Below are positions 62,839 to 64,000 of a stretch of 64,000 bases of DNA, one piece after another. The notes under the pieces are model-generated. The model saw nothing but the letters and a program-made list of their open reading frames with translations. It was not told the DNA's origin and did not search any database. This stretch comes from JAJDZL01 sp965219265. Its GTDB lineage: Bacteria; Pseudomonadota; Gammaproteobacteria; Arenicellales; JAJDZL01. A program made the position numbers and the translations under genes. Position 1 is the stretch's first letter. Each line of letters begins with the position of its first letter. The stretch covers positions 1,984,001-2,048,000 of the forward strand of contig OZ244730.1 of the NCBI GenBank assembly GCA_965219265.1, written 5' to 3'.

Positions 62839-63963
62839 ATGAACGAAAACATTAAACTCACTACGGACCTGATTCAAGCCAATTTGTGGGCGTTCCAAAT
62901 TCTCATTGTCTTGGTCATCACTTTCATTGTCAGCCGGGTTCGACACTTCACACTGCTTCGCGCCGAAAAACGCCTTGCCCAAACCAATCTGATCTGGGGC
63001 CGATCGACTGTCGAAGCGATTCGAAAGCCGGCAGCTGTGCTGATTTGGGTGGCAGGCGTATCGTTCGCAGTCGAAATTGTCCGTATCGAATTTCAGACTG
63101 CAATTTTTGAAGCTGTACCGGCATTGCGATCAGCCGCAGCAATTGCAGCGATAACCTGGTTTGGCTTCAAATATGTTGAAATCTACGAACGCAGTTACGT
63201 CGCCAAACAAACAGAATCAGATTCGACTTTTGATCGTACGACTGTGTTCATCACATCAAAAATACTGCGAGTGGTGGTAATTATTCTTGGCATTCTCGTC
63301 GCCATGCAGACACTCGGCTTGAGTATTGCCGGTATTCTGGCGTTCGGAGGCGTGGGGGGAATTGCGATTGGTTTTGCCGCACGCGAACTCATCGCCAACT
63401 ACTTCGGTGGATTGATGCTGTTCATGGATCGACCATTCAAAGTTGGAGAAACAATCACTTCATCCGATCGGGATATCGAAGGAACTGTCCAAGAGATAGG
63501 TTGGCGTCAAACGATTATTGTGAAATTCGACACAAGAACCCTGTATGTACCAAATTCTGTATTTGCAACTATTGTCGTTCGCAACATGACGCGTCAGAAA
63601 AATCGTCGGATTTTTGAGTATGTCGGTATCCGATACGATGACGCAGATCAACTTGTTGCAATCGTGTCCGATACCAAAGACATGCTGTCGAATTATCCGG
63701 AAATCGATCAGGAAAGTTCCATCATGGTAAACTTCGACCGATTTGCCGCTTCCTCGCTCGATATTATGATCTACTGTTTCACCAAGACGATCGTATGGGC
63801 TGAATACCATGAAGTAAAGCAGGATATTCTGGTCAAAACCATGGAAATCATCGAAAGTCACGGCGCTGAAATCGCATTTCCAACCTCCACGGTCTATCTG
63901 ATGAATGAGCCCGATGTAGAGAAAATTGCGGAAGGAATCGTGCAAGCCGATCAGCCGAATTGA
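62839..63963 (+). CDS. MscS-family mechanosensitive channel
   Basis: A 374-aa inner-membrane channel with helices at about 13-36, 60-85, 95-110 and 145-165 and the pore helix GIAIGFAARELIANYFGGLMLFMDRPFKVGE (about 174-204), the MscS signature, followed by the beta domain (VGETITSSDRDIEGTVQEIGWRQT) and a cytoplasmic alpha/beta domain. It relieves osmotic downshock. Length is a little above E. coli MscS (286 aa), because of an N-terminal extension with extra helices. It lies 33 bp after the hydrolase gene. Confidence 0.94.
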   Translation: MNENIKLTTDLIQANLWAFQILIVLVITFIVSRVRHFTLLRAEKRLAQTNLIWGRSTVEAIRKPAAVLIWVAGVSFAVEIVRIEFQTAIFEAVPALRSAAAIAAITWFGFKYVEIYERSYVAKQTESDSTFDRTTVFITSKILRVVVIILGILVAMQTLGLSIAGILAFGGVGGIAIGFAARELIANYFGGLMLFMDRPFKVGETITSSDRDIEGTVQEIGWRQTIIVKFDTRTLYVPNSVFATIVVRNMTRQKNRRIFEYVGIRYDDADQLVAIVSDTKDMLSNYPEIDQESSIMVNFDRFAASSLDIMIYCFTKTIVWAEYHEVKQDILVKTMEIIESHGAEIAFPTSTVYLMNEPDVEKIAEGIVQADQPN

Positions 63964-64000
63964 CCTAAGCCAATCCTTTGTTTCTGACCATCTCACGGTG

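Overview
The window reads as a chromosomal segment of a free-living or host-associated gammaproteobacterium with a moderate, slightly AT-leaning base composition. The gammaproteobacterial call rests on the rsmI/lpoA divergent pair followed by a DolP-like BON protein, RppH, BepA, YicC-Gmk, Coq7 and a DsrEFH-C-M-K set of the sulfur-oxidiser type. Two metabolic themes stand out: oxidative sulfur metabolism (dsrEFHCMK) and tetrahydromethanopterin (H4MPT)-linked one-carbon metabolism (formaldehyde-activating enzyme, a CitG-like protein, DUF6513 and DUF447 proteins, a DmrB/AfpA-type flavoprotein, a pterin carbinolamine dehydratase, plus formate-tetrahydrofolate ligase). Many broken genes and insertion sequences suggest a genome under relaxed selection, as in some marine symbiont lineages; that last point is inference.

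Layout. 1-7.5 kb: start of a gamma-glutamyltranspeptidase, formate-THF ligase, RNase P RNA, rsmI, lpoA, a BON-domain gene, tRNA-Gly(CCC) and rppH, the last two separated by 3 nt. 7.5-14.8 kb: a mobile-element patch with two related DDE transposase genes, one with an in-frame stop and one with a stop and a 2.7-kb IS21-family element (istA/istB) inserted in it. 14.8-19 kb: minus-strand metabolic genes (Ldh2-type dehydrogenase, msrA, DUF488, panB, a mini membrane protein, a PhyH-type dioxygenase). 19.1-21.9 kb: a decaying catabolic segment (aldo/keto reductase remnant, intact proline-racemase-family gene, DctP remnant) bounded by about 40-bp direct repeats that derive from the 3' end of an S24-like gene.

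21.9-25.8 kb: dsrEFHCMK on the minus strand with no dsrAB, dsrL or dsrJOP next to it. It has an 817-bp upstream region with repeated ATTATTGCGC motifs and an internal promoter candidate before dsrH. 26.6-38.3 kb: bepA, a three-gene H4MPT-type operon, a divergent PCD-folKP operon, a SprT-like protein with two KOW/SH3-like repeats, then a minus-strand run encoding a secreted six-Cys protein, response regulator, histidine kinase, CitG-like protein and Fae. This run is the best candidate for an undescribed regulatory/C1 module.

38.5-64 kb: mostly housekeeping and accessory metabolism, comprising a Deg-type protease, an FAD amine oxidoreductase, gmk/yicC, a Rieske ferredoxin, a UGT-like glycosyltransferase, an RND pump with its adaptor, a nuclease/phosphatase family protein, a VOC protein, glycolate oxidase glcDEF, coq7, a 3-hydroxyacyl-CoA dehydrogenase, an MFS transporter, a decayed brnTA toxin-antitoxin pair, metY, an alpha/beta hydrolase and an MscS channel.

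How it fits together (inference): Fae condenses formaldehyde with H4MPT. The DUF6513/DUF447/flavoprotein/CitG-like/PCD genes would supply or recycle the pterin cofactor. Formate-THF ligase would move formate into the folate pool whose precursor is made by FolKP. DsrEFH-DsrC-DsrMK would relay sulfur and electrons for sulfide/sulfane oxidation with partner genes elsewhere.
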